Of a DNA stretch of 64,000 nt, positions 16,745 to 25,566 are shown in pieces (position 1 is the stretch's first letter; every line of letters starts with the position of its first letter). Origin of the DNA: an uncultured Roseburia sp. (GTDB lineage: Bacteria > Bacillota > Clostridia > Lachnospirales > Lachnospiraceae); contig CANRYS010000013.1 in the NCBI GenBank assembly GCA_947644305.1, positions 1 through 64,000 of the forward strand, read 5' to 3'. A model generated the notes under the pieces. It was not told the origin of the DNA. It saw only the letters and a program-made list of their open reading frames with translations, and ran no database searches. The position numbers and the translations under genes were made by a program.

Positions 16745-17041
16745 ATGATGAAAGAACGATTGTTCTTCAATATGGTGAACTTTATTGAGATAGAGATTTC
16801 TTCTTTATGTAATCGTAAGTGTTTATATTGCGTTCAACCAATGTCACAAAGGAAAAGAGAGTTACTGCCAGCTGAAATTGTTGAAAAAATTGCAGATGAG
16901 TTGAAACAGGTAGATTTTAATGTTGGAATAGCCTTTCACCAATATAATGAGCCGCTGTTAGAGAAAGTAGATTTAGAACATACTCATACTATTCTTATTA
17001 TGATGCGGTCGTATCAAATGAATGTAGAACTGGTAAAGTAG
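16745..17041 (+). pseudogene. Radical SAM protein, truncated N-terminal part
   Basis: 98 codons. SSLCNRKCLYCVQP is the CxxxCxxC iron-sulfur cluster motif, and VGIAFHQYNEPLLE matches the strand-2 GNEP-like region of radical SAM/SPASM peptide maturases. The frame then gives unrelated residues and stops, so about 250-300 residues including the SPASM domain are missing. Sequence of another gene starts within a few bases, which indicates a deletion junction. It probably belonged to a peptide-modifying system served by the two ABC exporters. Confidence 0.7.
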
Positions 17042-17046
17042 CGGCT

Positions 17047-18446
17047 GTGGTTTCTATAGATGGATATGATGAGACGATATGGAAAAAGGAAGAGAAAAGA
17101 TTGCATGTTGTATCTTCTGGACAAGGGAACTTAGTTTTTGAGTCAGAGAAATACAATTTTTCTATGGAAGCTTTTGTATATAGACCGTTATTGATGTGTG
17201 ATGAGCAGATAATAGAGATTAAGTATCAACAACAAAGTCAACCATGGGGGAGTATAGGTTTATTGTTTCCGATACCATTTCTTATGAAACAAGCATGTAT
17301 GAGCATCAGATTGGACATTTTTGTACAGGTGATATTTTTTATAAAAATAGAGGACAACAGGATAATCATGGTTGTCTAGGACAGGGGAAGTGTATTATTC
17401 AAATGAAAAAAAGTGGGAAGGAGATTTTGCTTTCCGCATATGATGAGAAAAGGGGCGTAATGGAAACATTACAAAGACGAGAGTGTTATGGGAAAGATTT
17501 ATATTTAAGAGTGTATGTTTATTTATATGACAACTGTTATTATAATTGGATGTTTAGTAATTATTTTCAATTAAAAGCGAATACAAAAGCGGATGATATC
17601 TTTTTAGAATTTGACAATGCACTAAAAAGAGACTGGAAGTACTTTACTACCAATTATTTTATAGATTATAATGTAGTATCAAATTCTTTACTTAAGAAGT
17701 TATCAATTAATATATGTCATTACATAAGAGAAAATATCAATCAAGAGAAGTATATAGAAATGGATATTGATCATTATGATGTAGAGGGAACAGATTCGTA
17801 TCAGAAAAGACATATGAAGCATACATGCTTGTTTTTTGGTTATAATGGCCTCAAGGAAAGTTTATATTTGTTATGTGTAGATGGTGGCTTGATAAAAAAA
17901 GGTAAGATTAGTTATGAGTGCATACTTAATCAATTTAGGGGGGATAATTGTGAAACAAGTTCTGAGAATGAAAACATGATTATTACGGAGACATATATGC
18001 CTGAGAAAGCGAATTATACCATGGACAAAGGGGATATCGTTCGCTTTGCGAAAGCATTTTTAAATGGGACATCTTTAAGTGGTGGGGGTGTTGTTTTGCC
18101 CAGTGATGGAAATTATGTTTATGGTATCCAAATATATGATTATTTAAGACAAAATGTTGATATTGTTATAGATGATATACGCATTTCTCATTTGTTGGTG
18201 GAACATAAGCAATGTATGATGGAGAGAATAGAGTATATGACCTTAAAAGAAATGATTGATGAGAAGGATGCCGCGCAATTAAATGTTATGCTGGAAGATA
18301 TGCTTAAAACAGCTAAAGTATTAAGGAATAAAATATTGCGCAATAAAGTTTTACCAAACGAATTGATTGGAACATCGGTTGCTAAGTATTTACTCAATAT
18401 TAAAGAGATGGAGCTAAAGCTTATGAATTTCTTGTGTATTATATGA
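17047..18446 (+). pseudogene. Unknown protein gene, frameshifted
   Basis: Not recognised. Two frames join: VVSIDGYDETIWKKEEKRLH up to about IIEIKYQQQSQPWG (17047-17245), then EYRFIVSDTISYETSMYEHQ to the end at 18446. The switch lies at a run of five G near 17246-17251, so a single base gain or loss explains it. This may be a sequencing error, a phase-variable site or real decay. Joined, the product has about 465 residues, is AT-rich, has no evident membrane segment, and ends in a charged helical part. The frame also stays open upstream to about 16957, into the radical SAM deletion junction. Confidence 0.5.
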
Positions 18447-18932
18447 TAAAGAGTATTACAAAATGAGTTTATTAGTAAGCGTCTAATATAAGGGTGGCTG
18501 GCGCATACCATTTTTGTATGGGAAGTATAGTTGGGAATATTGCATTTGAATTAGGCTGGATTTAAGACAAGTATATTTTTCTGGAATACACAGAAAGTGA
18601 TGGGCAAATTAAATTATCTGACTATGACTATTATGATTTTATGGATGGAGAATGACAGTAAGAGCAACATATTATAATATCACAAAAAAGCAGTCAAGTA
18701 TTATTAAATTGAGAAATGCTGCCCAAAATCAAATAAAGCTACAGATGAGAGTGCTAGACTCATAGCAGAAAGTATTATTTTGCATAGGAATGACAAAATT
18801 TAAGTGCATTAATTATCCATCGAAATATTAGAGTGGGGGGTGCGGACATTTTTCTGGACTCCCCACTCAAATATTATTACAATTGGTTGTATGTGACGCA
18901 CAGCCGGGTAGTGCCAGGATGTGCGTCACATA
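18447..18932 (+). other. Decayed AT-rich stretch with two hairpins
   Basis: No intact gene. 18566-18655 is a 29-codon open frame without a start (DKYIFLEYTESDGQIK and onwards), looking like the tail of a lost gene. Near the right end are two inverted repeats, GAGTGGGG (18831-18838) / CCCCACTC (18861-18868), and ATGTGACGCACA (18891-18902) / TGTGCGTCACAT (18920-18931). Confidence 0.45.
18891..18931 (-). terminator. Hairpin after the PepSY gene
   Basis: Perfect 12-base arms lie immediately after the stop codon of the minus-strand gene. A T run is lacking, so it may stabilise the transcript end more than terminate. Confidence 0.5.
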
Positions 18933-19655
18933 TTAGTTTTCAATTTCTTTTTCAAACTCGATAATCGCGCCGGTTGCGGCATTGATCTTTACTTCATACT
19001 CATAGATTCCTTTTCGAAGCTCTACCTCATAGACAGCGATTCCGTCATCTTTGTCAAATTCAAATTTGGTGATAGTAGCGCCAGGAGCTTTTTTCAAAGC
19101 AATATTTCTAGCTTTTGACTCCCCGATATAGCCTTTTGGGGAAGAGGAGGAGTTTTGTTGTTTCCATTCGTATTCCAGAAGTTTTCCATTTTTGGCGTTG
19201 TATACTAATTTATACTGGCGTTTTCCCTTTTTCAGAGAGAGTTTATACTCTGAGAGTCCATCATCCACAGACAGGCGGGCGGAGATGATCTTACTGCCCT
19301 TTACCAGTTTGCGTGCTTTGGTCTTGATCTTTGACATACTTACATTTTTTTTGTTCTGGATCGAATAACTGTTGTTGGGAAGTTCCCATTCATATTCGAT
19401 CAGCTTCGTGTCCGAGTGCCTATATTTCAAACTGTATTTTTTTGTCTTCTTAATAAGAAGGACTTCAACTACTGTCTCACCGTCGTCCATATCCATCTCA
19501 ACTTCTGTAATGGTAGCGCCGGGGACTTTTTTCTGGGCTGCTTTGCTGGCCTTGTCTGTATTGGAGCCTGCCTCTGCTGTCGACGAAAGCATGGTGAGTG
19601 AAAGGGAGGAGGCAAGACATAAAACGCTTACTTTTTTAATCAGATTTTTTTTCAT
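18933..19655 (-). CDS. Secreted PepSY-domain protein
   Basis: 240 residues. A signal peptide (MKKNLIKKVSVLCLASSLSL, cleavage after about AEA, residue 28) is followed by three PepSY-like units: about 36-92, 108-165 and 175-238. Each has the pattern of a helix with KA..ALKKAPGATIT, then D-DG followed by two beta strands ending in a LLEYEW or IIEFEKE motif. PepSY domains are thought to inhibit or chaperone extracytoplasmic peptidases or act in the cell wall. AAAGGA precedes the start. It stands alone and convergent to the plus-strand island. Confidence 0.85.
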   Translation of the reverse strand: MKKNLIKKVSVLCLASSLSLTMLSSTAEAGSNTDKASKAAQKKVPGATITEVEMDMDDGETVVEVLLIKKTKKYSLKYRHSDTKLIEYEWELPNNSYSIQNKKNVSMSKIKTKARKLVKGSKIISARLSVDDGLSEYKLSLKKGKRQYKLVYNAKNGKLLEYEWKQQNSSSSPKGYIGESKARNIALKKAPGATITKFEFDKDDGIAVYEVELRKGIYEYEVKINAATGAIIEFEKEIEN

Positions 19656-19739
19656 TTTCTACATCCTTTCTAAAAAAGAATTTGTTTTTCGACTTTATTA
19701 TATTGAAAAAAAATGAAAATGTAAAGAGGTAATTTCTCG

Positions 19740-19768
19740 TTGAGAAATATAGGAAAATAGTGTATAAT
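19740..19768 (+). promoter_or_regulatory. Sigma-A promoter of the CMP-sugar synthetase gene
   Basis: TTGAGA (19740-19745) and TATAAT (19763-19768) separated by 17 bases. The palindrome TTAGGCTAGCCTAA (19791-19804) falls just after the expected start of transcription. Confidence 0.65.
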
Positions 19769-19782
19769 AAATAAAACATTAT

Positions 19783-19804
19783 GGGCAGCGTTAGGCTAGC
19801 CTAA
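19783..19804 (+). repeat. Palindrome within a repeated 16-mer (left copy)
   Basis: GGGCAGCGTTAGGCTA at 19783-19798 recurs as GGGCAGCGTCAGGCTA at 23858-23873 (15 of 16 bases, same orientation). Here it runs into the perfect palindrome TTAGGCTAGCCTAA. The two copies bracket the synthetase and surface-protein genes. Confidence 0.5.
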
Positions 19805-19855
19805 AGGCAGCATTTATGTGGGGAGTACTGAAGTGCGGAGAAATGGAGGAAGGTC

Positions 19856-20581
19856 ATGATCGAGAATAAAAAGGTTCTTGCCATTATACCTGCCAGGGGA
19901 GGAAGCAAGGGAATCCCAAAAAAGAATATTAAGGCAGTATCTGGAAAGCCGCTGATCAGTTATACCATTGAGGCGGCCAAGGAGTGTAAATACATAGATA
20001 AGGTAATTGTATCGACAGATGATAAGGAGATCGCAGAGGTTTCCATGAGGGCGGGGGCCATCGTACCATTTTTGAGACCGGATGAGCTGGCTACGGACGA
20101 GGCAAAGACGATTGATGTGGTGCTGCATGCCATTGAATTCTATGAGAGAAAAGCAGAACGCTATGATATCATCGTCCTTTTGCAGCCCACCAGTCCGTTG
20201 CGGACTGGAGAAGATATTCAAAAAGCACTGGAATACTTCATTAGAAAAGGAGAAAAGTCTGTGGTGTCCATCTCAGAGGTAGACGATCATCCACTGTTAA
20301 TGCGGCAATTTGGAGAAGATAACGAACTGGTGAAGCTGCTGGATGAGGGAAGCACTGTACGGCGCCAGGATATGAAAAAGTATTACCGCATCAATGGGGC
20401 GATTTATATCAACAGTATGTCAGAATTAAACGAAAATACCAGCTTTAACGACAATGTACTAGGGTACGTACTGGCGAAGGAACACAGTATCGATGTGGAT
20501 AATCCGGAAGATCTGGTAATGGCAGAATATTTTCTTTCAAAAAAATGCAATGGTGAATTTTTATCCTTTATTGTTTATTGA
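19856..20581 (+). CDS. CMP-nonulosonate (acylneuraminate) cytidylyltransferase
   Basis: 241 residues, the size of NeuA/PseF/LegF enzymes. IIPARGGSKGIPKKNI is the nucleotide-binding P-loop-like motif, STDDKEIAEV and LQPTSPLRTGEDI are the CTP-site signatures, and RINGAIYINS and DVDNPEDLVMAE complete the family. It activates a nonulosonic acid (sialic, legionaminic or pseudaminic type) with CTP. The exact sugar cannot be told. The only other sugar genes of such a pathway in the window are near the flagellar block (62752), so it may serve flagellin or the next surface protein. Confidence 0.85.
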   Translation: MIENKKVLAIIPARGGSKGIPKKNIKAVSGKPLISYTIEAAKECKYIDKVIVSTDDKEIAEVSMRAGAIVPFLRPDELATDEAKTIDVVLHAIEFYERKAERYDIIVLLQPTSPLRTGEDIQKALEYFIRKGEKSVVSISEVDDHPLLMRQFGEDNELVKLLDEGSTVRRQDMKKYYRINGAIYINSMSELNENTSFNDNVLGYVLAKEHSIDVDNPEDLVMAEYFLSKKCNGEFLSFIVY

Positions 20582-20649
20582 TACGTGTCGATATAATAAA
20601 TATATTAGATATTGTAGATATTGTTCGTTTATGGCTTGGAGGAAGGCTT

Positions 20650-23600
20650 ATGTATAGTAGAATAGGAAGATACATTGGAATGGGATTGACTGTTCTGGTG
20701 CTCGGGGCCGCCGCGGTGGGAACTGCGGGACAGATGGAATGCCAGGCAGCAAAGAAGAAACCAAAGAAGATTCAGGTGCTGACAGAAAAGAACAGCAGTC
20801 TTCGGATGTCGGCGGGGGATCAAAAGAAGATCTCCTTTGAGGTTTTGCCGAAGAAGGCGAATCAAAAACTGACCTTTAAATCTTCGCGGAAAAATGTTGT
20901 GAAAGTGTCTGCTAAGGGTGTTTTGACAGCAGTCAAAAAGGGAAATGCCACGATCACCCTGCAGTCGAAGGCAAAAAAATCAGTAAAGACAAAATTAAAG
21001 GTGGCAGTGGAAGCAAAGAAATCCACTGTCTCGAACAGTGAGATCAAGGCATATCAGGCGGCGGCAGTGAATCTTGCTCCGCCGGCAAGCGCTGAAATGT
21101 CGGATTTGATTTCTTCGTATCTGGCAGCGCCCAAAGCCGGAACGGCTACTGGAATCACGTTAAATCAGAACTATGTGGAACTGGCTGCTGGAGAGAGTTT
21201 TCAACTGACTGCCACGATTACGCCGGTTACTTCTACGGATAAGGTCGTGTGGACTATTGATCATCTCGGTGGTATCAACGTATATACGACGGGAAATATA
21301 TTTGTGACAGAGGATACCCCGGTAGGGACGACGGCGATCATCACGGCGACCTGTGGAAATGCTAAAGCCACTTGTAAGGTTGTGACGGTCCAGGGTCCTT
21401 GTGAGCATGTGTGGGGGGCGTGGGCCACTGTCCTGTCACCGGAGTGTATGACAGAGGGAACAGAGCGGTCTACGTGTCAAAAATGTTCCAAGGTTCGAGA
21501 GAGAGCTGTTGCAGCGACGGGACATAACTGGATCAGCAAGGTTTTGACAGAGCCAACCTGCATTGATGCAGGAGAGAGAGAACTGACCTGCCAGAGTTGC
21601 AATGAAACCAAAAAAGAGATTATAAAGGCAAAAGGACATACGTGGATCACCAATGGTACAGTTTTGGAAGAGCCAACTTGTACGAAGGCAGGAAAGATGC
21701 AGTATACTTGTACGGTAAAGGACTGTGATGGCGAAAAGATCGAAGCCATAAAGGCGTCAGGACATTCATGGGATACAGGAGAAATAACCAGCAGTCCCAC
21801 TTGTACGAAAGCTGGGCAGAGAACCTATCACTGTACCATCGAAGGATGTACCGGGACAAAGAAAGAGACCATCGATGCCACAGGCCATACCTGGACCTAT
21901 GGAGAGATCACAGTTCCGCCGGAATGTGAAAAGAATGGGCGAAGGGACTTTTCCTGTCTGATCTGTTCCGCCAAGAAGTATGCCACAGTACCCAAACTTG
22001 GTCATACTTGGGATGCGGGTAAGGTGACGAAGGATCCCACCTGCGACCGGACAGGGGAGAGAGTTTTTACATGTGGAACTTGTCTACAAGAAAAAAGTGA
22101 GTCCATCAGTGCACTGGGACATAAGTTATCTGATACGTTTACAACGGATAAGGAGCCGGCCTGTACCCAGCAGGGAAGAGAATCCCTGCACTGTACGAGA
22201 GACGGCTGTGAGTACGTTACTAATATAAGGCTTATACCAATGCTTGGTCATGATTGGGATGCAGGTGTGGTGACGAGAGATCCGAATTGTATTCTTCCAG
22301 GCAGCAGGAGATTTACCTGTCAGAGAGATGGATGCAGCGAACAAATGTCGAAGTTGATTCCGGCGTTGGGGCATGATTGGACAGATGATTATGTGATCAC
22401 GATGGAAGCGACTTGTACCGGCGCAGGGCGCAGGGCACAGATTTGCCAGAGGGCGGGCTGCACAAAGGTGAAGAACGAGCAGTTGGAGGACCCTCTGGGG
22501 CATGACTGGGATCTGAATAATGTAGAGCATGTGGACGCCACCTGTACAACAGAAGGATCAGATATCTTTACCTGTAAACGAACGTATTTGGATGCAGAAG
22601 GTAATACTAAGACTTGCGGCAGGCGCAAGAAAGAGATTTTACCAGCTAAAAAACATTCCTTTGCTTCCACATTTACCGTGGATTGGGCACCAACCTGTGT
22701 ATTGGCTGGTCAGCAGTCCAAACATTGTATGAATAGTTGGATTAATAAAGAAGGAAAAGTAGAGAACTGTCAGGTGGCGGATGATATCACTGCATTAGAG
22801 CCAGTGGGGCACACCTGGTCAGCGTGGCGTGTGACCGTTCAGCCTTCTCACGGAGTATTGGGCGAGGAGAGCCGTTCCTGCTCTGTCTGTAAGAATGTGC
22901 AGACCAGGGGTAAGGCAGAAGAGCATCGATACGATTCGAATGGGACCTGTCAGGCGTGTGGAGACAAGATCACACTTACCCAGTCTAAGATTAGCGATTG
23001 GGAATATACGGTAAACACAACAGAGAAAACCGTTCTGTTGAAAAAATATATCGGATCTGCACCAGGTATAAAGATCCCGGCGCAGATGGTCGTAGACGTA
23101 GATGGTGTAACGGGTACCTATGCAGTGAAGTTTGCCGGCGGATATGGACAGAGGCCGCAGACGGGCGTCTTTGCTTCCAATACCAGATGTCCTATCGAGG
23201 CAGTGAGTTTTGATGCTGGTGTAAAACTGGAGAACATGCAGTATATGTTCTCAGGCTGTACGAAACTCAAAGCAGTATTGAGTCTCCCGACCTCTGTAAC
23301 GGATATGACAGGAACTTTTAAGGGTTGTAGTTCATTGATCTCTGTAAATGCCCTTCCGGCAGGACTGACAGCACTTACAAGTACCTTTGAGGATTGCAGC
23401 AGTTTGGGTTATGTACCAGCCATTCCGGCAGCAGTGGAGAGTATGTACGCTGCTTTTAAGAATTGTACCTCTCTGGTGAATGCCCCTGTGCTGCCTGCAA
23501 AATTGACGAATTTGAGCTGGACCTTTAGTGGCTGTACTGCTCTGTCACAGTCTCCGGTGATTCCGGCCACGGTGACAGAAATGACAAACACCTTTGAGAA

Positions 23601-23829
23601 CACAGCGTTGTTAAGTGTTCCTACGGATATTCCCGCAGGAGTAAAAAAACTGACGATGACATTTTATAACTGTCAGGGACTGGAACGCGTTCCGAATCTG
23701 CCTTCCACTATAGAAACGATGGAATATACCTTTAAGAATTGTAAGAATATTTCTTATGTGGAACCACTTCCGTCTACGGTGACCAGAAAAGTAGATGTGT
23801 TTGTTGGGTGTGATAAATTAGTTCAGTAA
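20650..23829 (+). CDS. Large surface protein: Ig-like, Cys/His repeats, BspA-like LRR
   Basis: 1059 residues. A signal peptide (about 1-36, ending MECQAA) is followed by a bacterial Ig-like domain (about 40-120, KKISFEVLPKKANQKLTFKS) and a second one (about 170-245). Residues about 251-760 hold 12 repeats of 38-52 residues, each with an A/P-T-C...G...C..C core and a closing GH. Residues about 860-1059 are leucine-rich, BspA-like units with the pattern F-x-x-C-x-x-L. No LPxTG or S-layer anchor is seen. ATG 20650 is preferred for its GGAGGAAGG site and because it starts a good signal peptide. It is probably a secreted adhesin. Confidence 0.85.
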   Translation: MYSRIGRYIGMGLTVLVLGAAAVGTAGQMECQAAKKKPKKIQVLTEKNSSLRMSAGDQKKISFEVLPKKANQKLTFKSSRKNVVKVSAKGVLTAVKKGNATITLQSKAKKSVKTKLKVAVEAKKSTVSNSEIKAYQAAAVNLAPPASAEMSDLISSYLAAPKAGTATGITLNQNYVELAAGESFQLTATITPVTSTDKVVWTIDHLGGINVYTTGNIFVTEDTPVGTTAIITATCGNAKATCKVVTVQGPCEHVWGAWATVLSPECMTEGTERSTCQKCSKVRERAVAATGHNWISKVLTEPTCIDAGERELTCQSCNETKKEIIKAKGHTWITNGTVLEEPTCTKAGKMQYTCTVKDCDGEKIEAIKASGHSWDTGEITSSPTCTKAGQRTYHCTIEGCTGTKKETIDATGHTWTYGEITVPPECEKNGRRDFSCLICSAKKYATVPKLGHTWDAGKVTKDPTCDRTGERVFTCGTCLQEKSESISALGHKLSDTFTTDKEPACTQQGRESLHCTRDGCEYVTNIRLIPMLGHDWDAGVVTRDPNCILPGSRRFTCQRDGCSEQMSKLIPALGHDWTDDYVITMEATCTGAGRRAQICQRAGCTKVKNEQLEDPLGHDWDLNNVEHVDATCTTEGSDIFTCKRTYLDAEGNTKTCGRRKKEILPAKKHSFASTFTVDWAPTCVLAGQQSKHCMNSWINKEGKVENCQVADDITALEPVGHTWSAWRVTVQPSHGVLGEESRSCSVCKNVQTRGKAEEHRYDSNGTCQACGDKITLTQSKISDWEYTVNTTEKTVLLKKYIGSAPGIKIPAQMVVDVDGVTGTYAVKFAGGYGQRPQTGVFASNTRCPIEAVSFDAGVKLENMQYMFSGCTKLKAVLSLPTSVTDMTGTFKGCSSLISVNALPAGLTALTSTFEDCSSLGYVPAIPAAVESMYAAFKNCTSLVNAPVLPAKLTNLSWTFSGCTALSQSPVIPATVTEMTNTFENTALLSVPTDIPAGVKKLTMTFYNCQGLERVPNLPSTIETMEYTFKNCKNISYVEPLPSTVTRKVDVFVGCDKLVQ
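21400..22920 (+). repeat. Tandem Cys/His protein repeats (12 units)
   Basis: Twelve diverged units of about 115-155 bases code for segments such as TWDAGKVTKDPTCDRTGERV, each with three to four Cys and ending in GH (the unit-10 end reads KH). Units differ at the DNA level, so they are old. Spacing of Cys resembles small disulfide or metal-binding modules. Confidence 0.8.
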
Positions 23830-23839
23830 TCTGCCACCT

Positions 23840-23878
23840 CCTGTTAGTCTGACGATAGGGCAGCGTCAGGCTAACAGG
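23840..23878. repeat. Imperfect palindrome with the right copy of the 16-mer
   Basis: CCTGTTAGTCTGACG (23840-23854) pairs with CGTCAGGCTAACAGG (23864-23878) with one mismatch. It contains the 16-mer GGGCAGCGTCAGGCTA (23858-23873) seen at 19783, and its CTGACGATA/CGTCAGGCTA parts recur in the lysA leader (42114-42165). Confidence 0.5.
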
Positions 23879-23945
23879 GGAGCTGACTTGAATCTGTCGA
23901 TTGAGCTATGCTGAGCAATTTGGGCGGCAGCGCAACCGATAATAC

Positions 23946-23997
23946 AAAAACACCCCTGCATTTCAAAGCATAAACTGTGAAATGCAGGGGTGTTTTT
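23946..23997. terminator. Bidirectional terminator
   Basis: Perfect 20-base arms (23946-23965 and 23978-23997), with A tract on the left and T tract on the right, placed between the plus-strand surface gene and the minus-strand cold-shock gene. Confidence 0.95.
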
Positions 23998-24067
23998 ACT
24001 GGTTACAACCACATTGTAATTCTTAACTTTTACATAGATATATATAAAAATTAGTTATTAAATTCGA

Positions 24068-24265
24068 TTATAACTTCGTTACGTTTGCTGCCTGTGGTCC
24101 TTTTTCGCCGTCGATTACTTCAAATTCAACCTCATCGCCCTCATCAAGAACCTTGAAGCCGTCCATCTGTAATGCAGAAAAATGAACGAATACGTCATTT
24201 CCTGTCTCGTCGGAGATAAATCCGAATCCTTTTTTGGCATTAAACCATTTTACTGTACCTTTCAT
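24068..24265 (-). CDS. cspA: Cold shock protein
   Basis: 65 residues, one complete cold-shock domain. [16 protein letters not shown] carries RNP-1, and DVFVHFSAL is RNP-2. These surfaces bind single-stranded RNA or DNA and melt secondary structure. The start at 24265 follows TAGGAGGCAATAAC; the longer upstream reading has no function. It is monocistronic, with its own promoter and a strong terminator. Confidence 0.95.
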   Translation of the reverse strand: MKGTVKWFNAKKGFGFISDETGNDVFVHFSALQMDGFKVLDEGDEVEFEVIDGEKGPQAANVTKL

Positions 24266-24306
24266 GTTATTGCCTCCTAAAAACTTAAAATATTGAATAC
24301 TTACTA

Positions 24307-24335
24307 ACCATAACACATCTATTTATAAAAGTCAA
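24307..24335 (-). promoter_or_regulatory. Promoter of the cold-shock gene
   Basis: On the minus strand TTGACT (24335-24330) and TATGGT (24312-24307) are 17 bases apart. The transcript leader would be about 35 bases. Confidence 0.5.
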
Positions 24336-24358
24336 AGGATTTCTTTCCTTTTGAAAAC

Positions 24359-24387
24359 TTGAAATATTCTATAAAATGTAGTATCAT
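24359..24387 (+). promoter_or_regulatory. Promoter of the asd-pyr operon
   Basis: TTGAAA (24359-24364) and TATCAT (24382-24387) have a 17-base spacer. No PyrR attenuator or other pyrimidine leader structure was seen between it and asd. Confidence 0.45.
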
Positions 24388-24443
24388 GTATTTAATTATG
24401 TAAAGATTCAACAGATATTATAAGTGAGAAATGAGGTAAAGAG

Positions 24444-25529
24444 ATGAGCGACAAGTTAAAGGTAGGTATCCTTGGTGGTACTGGTATGGTAGGACAGAGA
24501 TTTATTTCACTTTTGGAAGATCATCCCTGGTTTGAGGTGACGGCGATTGCGGCCAGTCCGAGAAGCGCTGGAAAGACCTATGAAGATGCAGTGGGCGGTC
24601 GTTGGAAGATGCAGACACCGATGCCAGAAGCAGTAAAGAAAATTGTCGTTAAAAATGTAAATGATGTGGAAGAGGTCAGCAGTGCTGTGGATTTTGTGTT
24701 CAGTGCGGTTGACATGACAAAGGAAGAGATCCGTGAAATAGAAGAGGCATATGCCAAGACGGAGACGCCGGTGGTTTCCAACAACAGCGCACACCGCTGG
24801 ACACCGGATGTGCCGATGGTGGTACCGGAGATCAATCCAGAGCATCTGGAGGTGATCGAGAGCCAGAAACAGCGTCTTGGGACGAAGAGAGGCTTTATCG
24901 TTGTAAAGCCAAATTGTTCGATCCAGAGTTATACGCCAGCGCTGACGGCATGGAAGAAGTTTGAGCCTACACTTGTAGTAGCTACCACCTATCAGGCGAT
25001 TTCTGGAGCAGGTAAGACTTTTACCGAGTGGCCGGAGATGGAACATAACATCATTCCTTATATCGGTGGAGAGGAAGAAAAGAGCGAGCAGGAGCCACTG
25101 CGTATCTTTGGAAAGGTAGTGGATGGAAAGATTGAAAAGGCAGAATCTCCGCTGATCACCACCCAGTGTATCCGTGTGCCGGTTCTGGATGGGCATACGG
25201 CAGCGGTATTCGTAAATTTTGCTAAGAAGCCTACGAAGGAGGAGTTGATTCAGGCACTGGTGGAATTTCGCGGACTTCCCCAGGAATTGGAACTTCCCAA
25301 TGCGCCAAAGCAGTTTATCCAGTATCTGGAGGAGGATAATCGTCCCCAGGTGGCATTGGATGTAGACTATGAGAATGGATTTGGTGTGAGTATCGGTCGT
25401 CTGCGAGAAGATAGTCATTTTGACTGGAAATTTGTAGGTCTTTCCCATAACACAGTCCGCGGTGCAGCAGGAGGCGGTGTTCTGATCGCAGAGCTTTTAA
25501 AGGCGCAGGGTTATATCCAGAAAAAATAA
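24444..25529 (+). CDS. asd: Aspartate-semialdehyde dehydrogenase
   Basis: 361 residues. KVGILGGTGMVGQRF is the NADP-binding loop, KPNCSIQ contains the catalytic Cys, and a His in RVPVLDGHTAAVF is the general base. Length and the KPNCSIQ context place it with the archaeal/fungal-type enzymes. It reduces aspartyl phosphate to the semialdehyde on the way to lysine, threonine and methionine. GAGGTAAAGAG precedes the ATG. It leads the pyrimidine genes, linking two pathways that both use aspartate. Confidence 0.95.
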   Translation: MSDKLKVGILGGTGMVGQRFISLLEDHPWFEVTAIAASPRSAGKTYEDAVGGRWKMQTPMPEAVKKIVVKNVNDVEEVSSAVDFVFSAVDMTKEEIREIEEAYAKTETPVVSNNSAHRWTPDVPMVVPEINPEHLEVIESQKQRLGTKRGFIVVKPNCSIQSYTPALTAWKKFEPTLVVATTYQAISGAGKTFTEWPEMEHNIIPYIGGEEEKSEQEPLRIFGKVVDGKIEKAESPLITTQCIRVPVLDGHTAAVFVNFAKKPTKEELIQALVEFRGLPQELELPNAPKQFIQYLEEDNRPQVALDVDYENGFGVSIGRLREDSHFDWKFVGLSHNTVRGAAGGGVLIAELLKAQGYIQKK

Positions 25530-25566
25530 TGTAAATGTGTATACTACTTTGGTAAAGGAGGCAGCG

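Noticed and set aside
21400-22920. Regular repeats considered as a CRISPR array
   Set aside because: Units are diverged coding repeats in one reading frame with Cys/His periodicity, and there are no identical repeats or cas genes.
24444-24500. Search for a PyrR attenuator before the asd-pyr operon
   Set aside because: No terminator/antiterminator pair or PyrR-type binding sequence was seen between the promoter candidate and asd.
24507-25448. Long minus-strand frame (313 codons) opposite asd
   Set aside because: His/Arg/Ile-rich shadow translation of asd with no recognisable domain; asd on the plus strand has all catalytic motifs.
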